NCBI GenBank assembly: GCA_044238845.1
Contig: JBIICN010000031.1
Location: 1-41,219 of the forward strand
Origin: UBA4416 sp044238845
Lineage (GTDB): Bacteria > Bacteroidota > Bacteroidia > B-17B0 > Aurantibacillaceae
DNA length: 41,219 bases
Direction of reading: 5' to 3'
A program made the translations under genes and the position numbers. The stretch's first letter is position 1; the number at the start of each line of letters is the position of its first letter. Shown piece by piece: positions 16,813 to 24,788 of the stretch. The notes beneath the pieces were generated by a model that worked only from the letters and a program-made list of their open reading frames with translations, was not told the DNA's origin and did not search any database.

Positions 16813-18177
16813 TTATTCTACGTCATCGCTCATCCAATCTTTAGCTTTGCTAATTAAGGAGTCGAAGAAGTTTCCAACTTTTTGTTTAGAGTGACCTGTT
16901 ACTTTTTTCTCTGCTTTTTGTTTTGATTCAACGGTTTCAACTAACACTTTTTCTTCCACTGCTTTTGCAGAGTTAGTTCCACGTTTTAATTCACGCTCGT
17001 ATTTTTCAATACCTTTCATTACCAAGCCCACACCTGTTGCGTACATTGGATTTTTTAATTCATCGTCAGCACCTGCTAAGTGTTCGTTAGGTGTTCCAAT
17101 ACGACAATCCATACCAGTAGTTAACATCACTAATTGAGGTAAGTGTTTTAATTGAGAACCACCACCTGTGACTACGATGCCTCCAGCTAATTTGCGTTCG
17201 AAACCAGAAGATTTAATTTCAAATAATACGAACTCTAAAATTTCTTCCATACGTGCTTGAATAATTTGCGCTAATGTATTTACCGAAATTTCTTTATGTG
17301 GACGACCTCTTAATCCTGGGATGGAGATCACCTCGTTCATTTGATTTTCTTGCGCTAAAGCTGAACCGAAACGCATTTTTAATTGTTCTGCTTGTGTTTT
17401 AATAATGCCACAACCTTCTTTAATATCATCAGTAATGATGTTACCACCAAATGGGATCACAGCAGTGTGACGAATAATACCATCGTAGAAAATAGCCACG
17501 TCAGTTGTTCCTCCACCAATATCCACTAAAACAACTCCTGCTTCTTTTTCTTCATCACTTAACACCGCATCAGCACTTGCTAATGGCTCTAAGTGTAAAT
17601 CAACCGTTGTTAATTTTGCTCTATCTACACATTTAAAAATGTTTTTCACAGCACTCACTTGTCCTGTAATGATATGGAAATTTCCTTCTAAACGAATGCC
17701 TGAATGTCCGATTGGATTACGGATTCCGCTTTCGTTATCAATAATATATTCTTGAGGAATCACGTGAATAATTTCTTCACCTGGACTCATCACTAAACGG
17801 TGCATGTTATCAATTAATTGATCAACATCGTTTTGAGACACTTCTTCTTCTAATGATTTACGAGTAACCATGCCACGGTGTTGCATACTTTTAATATGCT
17901 GCCCAGCAATACCAACGATTACTTCTTCAATATCAATATTTGCTTTATCACCAGCAATTTTAATAGCTGCTTTAATTGACTCAATAGTTTGCTCAATATT
18001 AGCCACTACACCTCGGTGCACGCCTAACGATTCAGACTTACCAATACTTAAAATTTCCACTTTACCGTGATCGTTTTTATACCCAACGATAGCGGCAATT
18101 TTAGTTGTTCCAATGTCAAGACCTACTACTAGTTCTGCATTTTCTGGCATTTGTTTTTGTGTTGGTTTATTGTCCAT
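16813..18177 (-). CDS. ftsA: Cell division protein FtsA
   Basis: Actin-like ATPase that tethers FtsZ to the inner membrane. The N-terminal phosphate-1 motif VVGLDIGTTKIAAIVG is at about 17-32; GGGTTDVAIF is the phosphate-2 motif and VVTGGGSQL the adenosine motif. The inserted SHS2 (1C) domain lies in the first third. The C-terminus has a basic linker and an amphipathic helix (FFDSLISKAKDWM) as the membrane-targeting sequence. The length of 454 aa is slightly more than the E. coli 420. The ATG lies 4 nt after the ftsQ stop, so it is translationally linked to ftsQ, and a 125-nt AT-rich spacer separates it from ftsZ. Confidence 0.97.
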   Translation of the reverse strand: MDNKPTQKQMPENAELVVGLDIGTTKIAAIVGYKNDHGKVEILSIGKSESLGVHRGVVANIEQTIESIKAAIKIAGDKANIDIEEVIVGIAGQHIKSMQHRGMVTRKSLEEEVSQNDVDQLIDNMHRLVMSPGEEIIHVIPQEYIIDNESGIRNPIGHSGIRLEGNFHIITGQVSAVKNIFKCVDRAKLTTVDLHLEPLASADAVLSDEEKEAGVVLVDIGGGTTDVAIFYDGIIRHTAVIPFGGNIITDDIKEGCGIIKTQAEQLKMRFGSALAQENQMNEVISIPGLRGRPHKEISVNTLAQIIQARMEEILEFVLFEIKSSGFERKLAGGIVVTGGGSQLKHLPQLVMLTTGMDCRIGTPNEHLAGADDELKNPMYATGVGLVMKGIEKYERELKRGTNSAKAVEEKVLVETVESKQKAEKKVTGHSKQKVGNFFDSLISKAKDWMSDDVE

Positions 18178-18181
18178 AAAC

Positions 18182-18994
18182 TTATTTTTTAGTGCAAACC
18201 ACTTGGTTTTTATATTTTATATTAATCGTTGAATATTTATTCCAACCATCTGTTTTATTTAATCCGTCGGTGTAAAATAATTTTAGCTTGTCAAACTTCT
18301 CTTGAAAGTCTTTGGCTTCGCCAAAAATTATTTTATGATTGCCAATAGAAGGATATAACTCTAATTCCTTATCTGGCGTTACATTTATTTGATGTATCAG
18401 TCCTGCTAACACTGAGTCTTTGGCAATAAAGGCAGAGATATTATAAATATCATCTAGCACACTTACTTTGCTAAACACGTCGTGCTTGGCGATGTCGTTT
18501 ACCGAAAACTGATAACGTGAAGCAAATGGTTCGATAATGTGTCCAGTTGCAATTAATACACGAGCTGTGTATTTATCGCTTAAAGGCATTAGTTTTGATT
18601 TGTCATCAATGTAGTAACTTTCACCATCCATATTCATTACTCGAACTAATGGTGTGCGTTGTGTTACATCAATGGTTACATCTCCATTTACATCTACAGT
18701 AATGTCAGCATTTTCAACAGCAGGGTGAGAGTTCAAAGCTTTCTCTAAACTATTCACATCAATGTTTTTTAAAGAGGTATGTAAAATAGAATCATTTCTG
18801 TCTTTAAAAAATTCTTTCACATCCTCTTCATCAATAAAGGTGTTAACCTCTGTGTTGTTTACCGACACGTATAAGTTTTCAGCGACTACGTTTTTTTCTT
18901 TGCCAGTGGCAAAAGCTAAAGACGCTAGTAGACCTGATAATCCAATAATCCAAAGAACGATAACTAATATTTTTCTAAAATTAATTTTTTTCAT
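18182..18994 (-). CDS. ftsQ: Cell division protein FtsQ
   Basis: A bitopic divisome protein. It has a short cytoplasmic tail, one membrane helix (about 9-30) and a periplasmic POTRA domain (about 50-115, containing VENADITVDVNGDVTIDVTQ), followed by the FtsQ beta domain. It links early and late divisome proteins in the inner membrane. I chose the ATG at 18994 (MKKINFRKIL). The upstream in-frame ATG at 19015 lies inside the outer arm of a dispersed palindromic repeat and would add seven Thr/Lys-rich residues. Gene order murC-ftsQ-ftsA-ftsZ is the usual one for the phylum. Confidence 0.92.
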   Translation of the reverse strand: MKKINFRKILVIVLWIIGLSGLLASLAFATGKEKNVVAENLYVSVNNTEVNTFIDEEDVKEFFKDRNDSILHTSLKNIDVNSLEKALNSHPAVENADITVDVNGDVTIDVTQRTPLVRVMNMDGESYYIDDKSKLMPLSDKYTARVLIATGHIIEPFASRYQFSVNDIAKHDVFSKVSVLDDIYNISAFIAKDSVLAGLIHQINVTPDKELELYPSIGNHKIIFGEAKDFQEKFDKLKLFYTDGLNKTDGWNKYSTINIKYKNQVVCTKK

Positions 18995-19009
18995 TTTTGT
19001 TTTTGTACT

Positions 19010-19083
19010 CGTCATTGCGAACGTAGAGAAGCAATCTCAAATCTAGTACAGATTGCTTCGGTCGTTCCTCCCTCGCAATGACG
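19010..19083. repeat. Dispersed palindromic (REP/MITE-like) element, CGTCATTGCGA type
   Basis: Outer arms CGTCATTGCGA (19010-19020) and TCGCAATGACG (19073-19083) are exact inverted repeats. Inner arms GAAGCAATCT (19028-19037) and AGATTGCTTC (19050-19059) are as well. The element fills most of the murC-ftsQ gap. Sequences of this type recur in intergenic spaces of many bacterial genomes; that it is multi-copy in this one is inferred. Confidence 0.8.
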
Positions 19084-19098
19084 GAACGTTTCAAAACT

Positions 19099-20493
19099 TT
19101 ATTTTTCCAACTTCTCTTTTAATAAATCTTCAATCGGCAAAATCAACGTGTCTATATCTCCTGCACCTAATGTCATCACTACTTGTGGTTGATGTGTTTT
19201 TAAAAACTCAATCACGTTTTCTTTTTTTACTAAAAACTTGTTTGCGCTTTTCATTTTATCTAACAACATCTGCGAATTGATTCCTTCAATTGGTTTTTCT
19301 CTGGCAGGGTAGATATCTAACAACACACATACATCCAACAAATCTAAACTCTCTGCAAAACCATCAGCAAAATCACGGGTGCGTGAAAATAGATGAGGTT
19401 GAAAAATGCCCGTCACTTGTTTATCTGGATATAATTGTTTTGCTGCCGTTATAGCAGCTCTTAATTCTTCCGGATGATGAGCATAATCATCTATGTACAC
19501 AACCGATTTTGATTTTACTCGGTAATCAAATCTTCGTTTCACTCCTTTAAAAGAACGTAAGGCTTTGTTTATCACATCGCCCTTAATACTTAATTGTTGA
19601 GCAACAGCAACTGCTGCAATTGAATTTTCTACATTGTGTAAACCCGGTAACCCAATGGCTACGTGGCTTACAGACTCTATAGGACTGATGATGTTATAAC
19701 AAAATTCACCATCAGCAATGTGTATAGAATCAGCAGAATATTCCGTATCTAAATTTAGTGAGTAGATGAGGCGTTTAACCTTGAGACTCAAATCGTTATC
19801 AACATTTTTTTTAACAATCAAAAAACCATCTTTTTGAACCTGACCAGCAAACTGAGTATACGTTTGATGCATGGCATCCTTATCGCCATAAATATCCAAA
19901 TGATCGGCGTCAACACTTGTGATGACAGTGATATAAGGATGTAAAGTTAAAAAGGAACGATCGTATTCGTCAGCTTCAACTACAACGTAAGCATCCTTAT
20001 CGTTAGCGTCTCCCAACAATAAATTGGTATTATAGTTTTGAGAAATACCACCCAAAAAGGCGAAACAATTAATGCCTGCTGTTTTTAAAATATGAGTCAC
20101 CATGGTAGTAGTGGTTGTTTTACCATGAGTACCAGCAATGGCAATGGTGCGGAACTGTTTTGTGATTTCACCTAATACCCAAGCACGTTTTTGCAATTGG
20201 TAACCATTTTCTTGTAAGTACACAAACTCGGCGTGGTCTTTTGGAACTGCAGGCGTGTAGATGACTAAAATGTCTTCTTTGTTATATTTTGAGAATAGCT
20301 CTTTTACCAAATCAACATCTTCGTTGAAATGTAATTGAGAACCTTCAGCTTGTAATTGTTTCGTTAAATCGGTTTCTGTTTTATCGTAACCATAAACGAT
20401 TTTGCCGTAATGATTAAAATAGCGCACCAAAGCACTCATACCGATGCCACCAGCACCTAAGAAATAATATAGTTTATAGTCCAAGATATTCAT
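19099..20493 (-). CDS. murC: UDP-N-acetylmuramate--L-alanine ligase MurC
   Basis: Cytoplasmic ATP-dependent ligase adding L-alanine to UDP-MurNAc, the first step of stem-peptide synthesis. The Rossmann-like domain starts with FLGAGGIGMSAL (about 11-22). The ATP-binding loop GTHGKTTTT is at 121-129. EADEYDRSFL and DDYAHHPEE are the central and C-terminal Mur-ligase motifs. The length of 464 aa is typical. Its ATG overlaps the murG stop by one base (TAATG), indicating translational coupling. Confidence 0.97.
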   Translation of the reverse strand: MNILDYKLYYFLGAGGIGMSALVRYFNHYGKIVYGYDKTETDLTKQLQAEGSQLHFNEDVDLVKELFSKYNKEDILVIYTPAVPKDHAEFVYLQENGYQLQKRAWVLGEITKQFRTIAIAGTHGKTTTTTMVTHILKTAGINCFAFLGGISQNYNTNLLLGDANDKDAYVVVEADEYDRSFLTLHPYITVITSVDADHLDIYGDKDAMHQTYTQFAGQVQKDGFLIVKKNVDNDLSLKVKRLIYSLNLDTEYSADSIHIADGEFCYNIISPIESVSHVAIGLPGLHNVENSIAAVAVAQQLSIKGDVINKALRSFKGVKRRFDYRVKSKSVVYIDDYAHHPEELRAAITAAKQLYPDKQVTGIFQPHLFSRTRDFADGFAESLDLLDVCVLLDIYPAREKPIEGINSQMLLDKMKSANKFLVKKENVIEFLKTHQPQVVMTLGAGDIDTLILPIEDLLKEKLEK

Positions 20494-21602
20494 TACAAAG
20501 TGTAGTTGGCTAATTTTAAAACTTCGTTGGCAATCATACTCGTTGAATTAGGTAATGCTAGCAGTCCGCAGTTTTTACTTAGTTCTTGTTGTAATGATGT
20601 ATTATTCACTAAAGCAATAGCTTCCTTCATTAAGTTAGTTTTTGCTTGATCATCTCTTACTAAAATGGCAGCTTTTTTATTCACTAAAGACATCGCATTT
20701 TTTGTTTGATGATCTTCGGCAGCTGTTAATAATGGTACTAAAATGCTAGGCTTTTGAACGATGCATAATTCGGAAATAGCACCTGCACCAGCTCGTGAAA
20801 TGACTACATCTGCAAAGGCATAAGCCAAATCCATGCGTGTAATAAAATCAACCGCTCTAATATTTTTGGATTCGAAATTAGAAGTTTGTTGTTTCGCTGT
20901 TTCAAAATATGTTTTACCTGTTTGCCAAATTAGTTGAATGTTGTTATCGGCTAATTGTTGTAAGCCTTCACCCATCGCTTCGTTAATACCTTTAGCACCA
21001 AGACTTCCGCCAACAACTAAAATGGTTTTTCTGTTTTTATCTAATCCAAAAAATTCAAACGCTTCATCACGTTTAGCGGCAATATTTGTAATATCTTGTC
21101 GAACTGGATTGCCAGTTAAAATTATTTTTTCTTTAGGAAAGAATTGCTCCATGCCTTCGTAGGCTACACAAATCTTACTCGCTTTTTTTGACAATATCTT
21201 ATTAGTAATACCTGCGTAAGAATTTTGTTCTTGTAATAATGCTGGAATTCCTTTTGAAGTGGCTGCTTTTAATAAAGGACCAGAAGCGTATCCACCAGTG
21301 CCAACAACAACGTCTGGTTTAAATTCACTCACGATTTTGCGAGTTTTTAAAAGCGATTGAATAATTAAGAAAGGCAATTTTAAATTAGCGAGTGTGAATT
21401 TACGTTGCAAACCAGCAATAGGAACACCAATAATTTTGTAACCAGCTGCCGGAACTTTTTCCATTTCCATTTTGCCTAAAGCACCCACAAATAAAATTTC
21501 AGCATGAGGTACTAACTTTTTTATTTCGTTGGCAATTGCCACAGCCGGAAATATATGACCTCCTGTGCCCCCTCCACTTAATATGACTTTTAATGGTTTC
21601 AT
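20493..21602 (-). CDS. murG: Lipid II synthase MurG (GT28)
   Basis: A peripheral inner-membrane glycosyltransferase that transfers GlcNAc from UDP-GlcNAc to lipid I. The N-terminal donor/acceptor loop LSGGGTGGHIFPA is at about 8-20; VGTGGYASGPLL and the second glycine loop VVGGSLGAKGIN follow. The C-terminal UDP-GlcNAc site includes ISRAGAGAISE. The length of 369 aa is standard. The leader before its ATG contains GAGTACAAAA, also found before ftsQ, and the gap to ftsW is filled by a palindromic repeat. Confidence 0.97.
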   Translation of the reverse strand: MKPLKVILSGGGTGGHIFPAVAIANEIKKLVPHAEILFVGALGKMEMEKVPAAGYKIIGVPIAGLQRKFTLANLKLPFLIIQSLLKTRKIVSEFKPDVVVGTGGYASGPLLKAATSKGIPALLQEQNSYAGITNKILSKKASKICVAYEGMEQFFPKEKIILTGNPVRQDITNIAAKRDEAFEFFGLDKNRKTILVVGGSLGAKGINEAMGEGLQQLADNNIQLIWQTGKTYFETAKQQTSNFESKNIRAVDFITRMDLAYAFADVVISRAGAGAISELCIVQKPSILVPLLTAAEDHQTKNAMSLVNKKAAILVRDDQAKTNLMKEAIALVNNTSLQQELSKNCGLLALPNSTSMIANEVLKLANYTL

Positions 21603-21630
21603 TTATGGTTTTGTACTCTTTTTTTTGTTC

Positions 21631-21698
21631 TGTCACATCGAGCGAAGTCGAGATGCAGTTTTGAACATCATTTGTTCTCGACTCCGCTCGAACTGACA
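21631..21698. repeat. Dispersed palindromic element, TCGAGCGAAGTCGAGA type
   Basis: Two 23-nt arms (21631-21653 and 21676-21698) are inverted repeats with a few mismatches. The cores are TCGAGCGAAGTCGAGA and TCTCGACTCCGCTCGA, bounded by TGTCA and TGACA. The element fills the ftsW-murG gap and ends 7 nt from the ftsW stop. It is unrelated in sequence to the element at 19010. Confidence 0.8.
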
Positions 21699-21705
21699 CA
21701 ATGTT

Positions 21706-22863
21706 CTACTCAGTAATCACTTCTTGTTCTTCTTTTCCTGTGTTATCCTCGTTTGATTTACTTACACTTAAAATTATACCAATAGCAATACAAGTAAACC
21801 AAATAGAGGTTCCTCCCATACTTACCAATGGCAGTGGTTGACCAGTCACGGGAAATAAGTTAACCGCTACCGCCATATTAATTAATGCTTGAAATACCAA
21901 GCTAAAACTTAAACCAACGGCCATCAATCCGCCGAATGTTTTTTCTGAATCTCGTAATATTCTGATGCCTCTAAATAATAAAATCATGTATAAGAATAGC
22001 AATGCAAATCCTGTAAACAAACCGTACTCTTCAATAATAATGGCATAAATAAAATCGGAAGAAGCTTGCGGTAAAAAAGCACGTTGTGTACTTTGCCCAG
22101 GACCTTTTCCAATTATACCTCCAGTAGCAATGGCTATTTTAGCCTGTTCACTTTGATAATTGCTTTTCGAATCACCTTTGCTAAAGTTTTCAATTCGAGC
22201 TTTCCAAGTGGCACCACGTGGTATTAAATCAGGAAACTGGTAAATGATAACTCCTAAAAATAAGGCAAAACCAATACAAGCACCTAATATATATAATATG
22301 AATTTTACTTTTACTCTTCCTACGAACATTAAAAATAAACAGTTTGCAAATAATAAAGCTGCTGTAGAAAAGTTTGCGGGGAAGATTAATAAACAAATAA
22401 ACCCAACTGGGATTAATAAATATTTAATGAGTGATTTAAAATCTTCTAATTGGCCTTGACGAATGGTTAATGTGCGAGCAACAAAAATTAATAAAATAAT
22501 TTTCGCTACATCAGAGGATTGAAATGTTAACCCTAACCCTGGAATTTCAACCCATCTGCTAGCTTCACCAGCACTTACACCTTTCAATAAGGTAAAAAGT
22601 AATAATGGAATCACTAAGAAAATGCCTATTTGTGCTACTTTTGAAAATATGGTATATTTTAATTTGTGAACGATATACATAATAAAAATACCTCCAAAAA
22701 TTGTGACAGCATGTTTTATTAAATACGCAAAAGCATTTCCTTGTTTATATTTATAAGCTAATGTTACAACGGAACTATATACCGCCAAAATAGATAGCAA
22801 CGACAATAGGAACACTATTGCCCAGATAACTCTATCTCCTTTTAAGTATGATAATTGTTTCAT
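21706..22863 (-). CDS. ftsW: Septal peptidoglycan polymerase FtsW (SEDS family)
   Basis: A polytopic inner-membrane glycosyltransferase that polymerises lipid II at the septum together with the FtsI transpeptidase. The 385-aa protein has about ten hydrophobic helices. The SEDS region IGKGPGQSTQRAFLPQA, followed by SSDFIYAIIIEEYGLF, contains the conserved acidic pair after the large extracellular loop. A conserved PLVSMGG segment lies near the C-terminus. Its position beside murG and murD supports FtsW rather than RodA. Confidence 0.96.
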   Translation of the reverse strand: MKQLSYLKGDRVIWAIVFLLSLLSILAVYSSVVTLAYKYKQGNAFAYLIKHAVTIFGGIFIMYIVHKLKYTIFSKVAQIGIFLVIPLLLFTLLKGVSAGEASRWVEIPGLGLTFQSSDVAKIILLIFVARTLTIRQGQLEDFKSLIKYLLIPVGFICLLIFPANFSTAALLFANCLFLMFVGRVKVKFILYILGACIGFALFLGVIIYQFPDLIPRGATWKARIENFSKGDSKSNYQSEQAKIAIATGGIIGKGPGQSTQRAFLPQASSDFIYAIIIEEYGLFTGFALLFLYMILLFRGIRILRDSEKTFGGLMAVGLSFSLVFQALINMAVAVNLFPVTGQPLPLVSMGGTSIWFTCIAIGIILSVSKSNEDNTGKEEQEVITE

Positions 22864-22883
22864 TAGTTTATATTTTGTTTTTT

Positions 22884-22930
22884 AACCGCAGAGAGCGCAA
22901 AAGTTTTTTCGCAAAGAACACAGAGAGAAT
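22884..22930. repeat. Dispersed repeat relic, CGCAGAG/TTCGCAAAG type
   Basis: The ftsW to MurD-domain gap contains AACCGCAGAGAGCGCAAAAG followed by TTTTTTCGCAAAG and AACACAGAGAG. This resembles a widely distributed intergenic repeat built from CGCAGAG and CGCAAAG words around a T-run. It is distinct from the elements at 19010 and 21631. Copy number in this genome is not known. Confidence 0.6.
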
Positions 22931-22946
22931 GTTTTCTCTTCGTCTC

Positions 22947-23432
22947 TTAAATCTCTTTTGTATCTTCAGTCTCTTTAAGAACTAGTTCCTTGAATTTATT
23001 ACCTCTGTTTTTGTAATTATCAAATGGGTCGAAGCTTGGACACGCTGGCGAAAATAAAACCGCTTGGTTTTTAATGGCCTTTGCCTTTGATACTTCTACA
23101 GCACTTTCTAAATTATCAGCTACTATTACCATCACATGTTTATTAAAAATGTTTTTTATTTCGGCAAACCGACGCCCATAATAAATAACAGTTTTAATGT
23201 TATAGTAATTGATATTGTTAAACCACGAGTAATCTGTTTTTAAATCATCTCCACCTAAAATCAATACTATCTCTGCATCTAAAGAGTTAATACTTTCAAC
23301 AGCATGTTTTGCATTTGTTGCCTTTGAATCGTTAATGAACGTGACGTCATTTATAGTAGCTACAAATTCAAAATTGTGGTCTGTTTCCCTATTAATAGAA
23401 AATGTTTTTTGACCTAATGCAATTTCTTTCAT
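22947..23432 (-). CDS. Stand-alone MurD C-terminal domain protein
   Basis: A 161-aa protein that aligns only with the C-terminal domain of the adjacent MurD: residues 18-151 against 311-443, with a single one-residue indel. The block around FINDSKATN has 16 of 23 identities and the block around SPAC-SFD has 14 of 21. Both motifs help bind the D-Glu product or UDP-MurNAc substrate in MurD. The ATP-loop and UDP-binding domains are wholly absent, so it cannot be a ligase alone. Its ATG follows the murD stop by 2 nt and the frame is intact, so it is probably translated. It could modulate MurD, bind a precursor, or be a decaying duplicate. The first 17 residues match nothing I recognise. Confidence 0.85.
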   Translation of the reverse strand: MKEIALGQKTFSINRETDHNFEFVATINDVTFINDSKATNAKHAVESINSLDAEIVLILGGDDLKTDYSWFNNINYYNIKTVIYYGRRFAEIKNIFNKHVMVIVADNLESAVEVSKAKAIKNQAVLFSPACPSFDPFDNYKNRGNKFKELVLKETEDTKEI

Positions 23433-23434
23433 GA

Positions 23435-24781
23435 TTATAGACCTCTTACAGCAGATTTAAATTGAACACCTCTATCTTCGTAGTTTTGGAATAAATCAAA
23501 ACTTGCACAAGCTGGAGATAATAAAACAGCATCACCTTTAGTTGCTAATTTGTAAGACATAGCTACAGCTTCAACAGCAGAACCAGCTTCCATGATATTC
23601 TCCACAGAACCTTTAAATGCTTTGATGATTTTTTTATTGTCAACACCTAAGCAAACAATTGCTTTTACTTTTTCTTTTACTAAGTCAAGTAATTCATCGT
23701 AATTGTTTCCTTTGTCTTGTCCACCTAAAATTAAAACTGTTGGTTTTTGCATACTTTCTAAAGCATACCAAGTAGAATTAATGTTAGTTGCTTTGGAGTC
23801 GTTAATGAATTCGATGCCATTAATAGAGGCAACAAATTCTAAACGGTGTTCAACATTTACGAAGTCTTCTAAACTTTCGCGGATAATGTCTTTACGTATG
23901 TCTACGATACGCGCTGCCATTGAAGCAGCCATTGAGTTGTAAACGTTATGTTTACCAGCAAGAGCCAATTGTTCTAGGGTCATAATTAAGGGTTTAGGGT
24001 TATTATTATAATTAAGGGTTATTTCATTGTCTTGTAAAAAAGCGCCATTGCCATCTATCTTTTTTTTAATGCTAAACGGAACACGTTCAGCTTTGATAGG
24101 GTGTTGTTGCATGTATTCTTCCATCACAGCGTCATCTGCACAATACACAAAGGCATCTTTTTCAGTTTGGTTTTGAGTAATACGAAACTTTGAAGCCACG
24201 TAGTTCTCAAATTTGTAATCATATCTATCCAAATGATCTGGAGTGATATTTAATAAAATGGCTACGTCAGCTTTAAAATCATACATGCCGTCTAATTGAA
24301 AGCTGCTTAATTCTAAAACATAGTAATCAAAATTTTCTGTTGCTACTTGATAGGCAAAACTCTTTCCTACATTACCACCTAAGCCAACATTGTATCCTGC
24401 TTTTTTAAGGATGTGGTAAGTGAGTAGGGTAGTGGTGGTTTTTCCGTTACTACCAGTAATACATATTTTTTTTGCATTTGTATAACGTCCTGCAAATTCT
24501 ATTTCAGATATAACAGGAATGTTTTTCTCTCTTGCTTTTTTAAGTAATTCTACTTTATCAGGAATGCCAGGACTCTTGATAATCTCTGTTGCATTTAAAA
24601 TTAAATCCTCAGTATGAGCACCTTCTTCAAAGGCAATATTATGTTTTTGTAACTCTGATTTATATTTATCTTGAATCAAACCCCTGTCGGATACGAATAC
24701 GCTAAAGCCCTTTGACTGTGCTAATATTGCACTGCCAACTCCGCTTTCGCCGCTACCTAATATCACAATTCGTTTATTCAA
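23435..24781 (-). CDS. murD: UDP-N-acetylmuramoylalanine--D-glutamate ligase MurD
   Basis: Cytoplasmic ligase adding D-glutamate to UDP-MurNAc-L-Ala. The N-terminal UDP-binding domain begins RIVILGSGESGVG. The ATP loop ITGSNGKTTTT is at 108-118. The central motif NITPDHLDRY is near 178-187. The C-terminal domain from about 310 holds FINDSKATN (325-333) and LLSPACASFD (420-429), with NYEDRG following. All three domains are intact over 448 aa. It starts 7 nt after the mraY stop. A second copy of its C-terminal domain lies immediately downstream. Confidence 0.97.
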   Translation of the reverse strand: MNKRIVILGSGESGVGSAILAQSKGFSVFVSDRGLIQDKYKSELQKHNIAFEEGAHTEDLILNATEIIKSPGIPDKVELLKKAREKNIPVISEIEFAGRYTNAKKICITGSNGKTTTTLLTYHILKKAGYNVGLGGNVGKSFAYQVATENFDYYVLELSSFQLDGMYDFKADVAILLNITPDHLDRYDYKFENYVASKFRITQNQTEKDAFVYCADDAVMEEYMQQHPIKAERVPFSIKKKIDGNGAFLQDNEITLNYNNNPKPLIMTLEQLALAGKHNVYNSMAASMAARIVDIRKDIIRESLEDFVNVEHRLEFVASINGIEFINDSKATNINSTWYALESMQKPTVLILGGQDKGNNYDELLDLVKEKVKAIVCLGVDNKKIIKAFKGSVENIMEAGSAVEAVAMSYKLATKGDAVLLSPACASFDLFQNYEDRGVQFKSAVRGL

Positions 24782-24788
24782 TTTTATC

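Noticed and set aside
19010..22930. CRISPR or insertion sequence as the source of the palindromes in the dcw cluster
   Set aside because: There are no regularly spaced repeat units, no transposase fragment and no target duplication visible; they look like short dispersed REP-type elements.
22947..24781. A frameshifted single murD
   Set aside because: The first frame already holds a complete three-domain MurD ending in its own C-terminal domain, and the second frame repeats that domain, so this is a duplication rather than a split gene.
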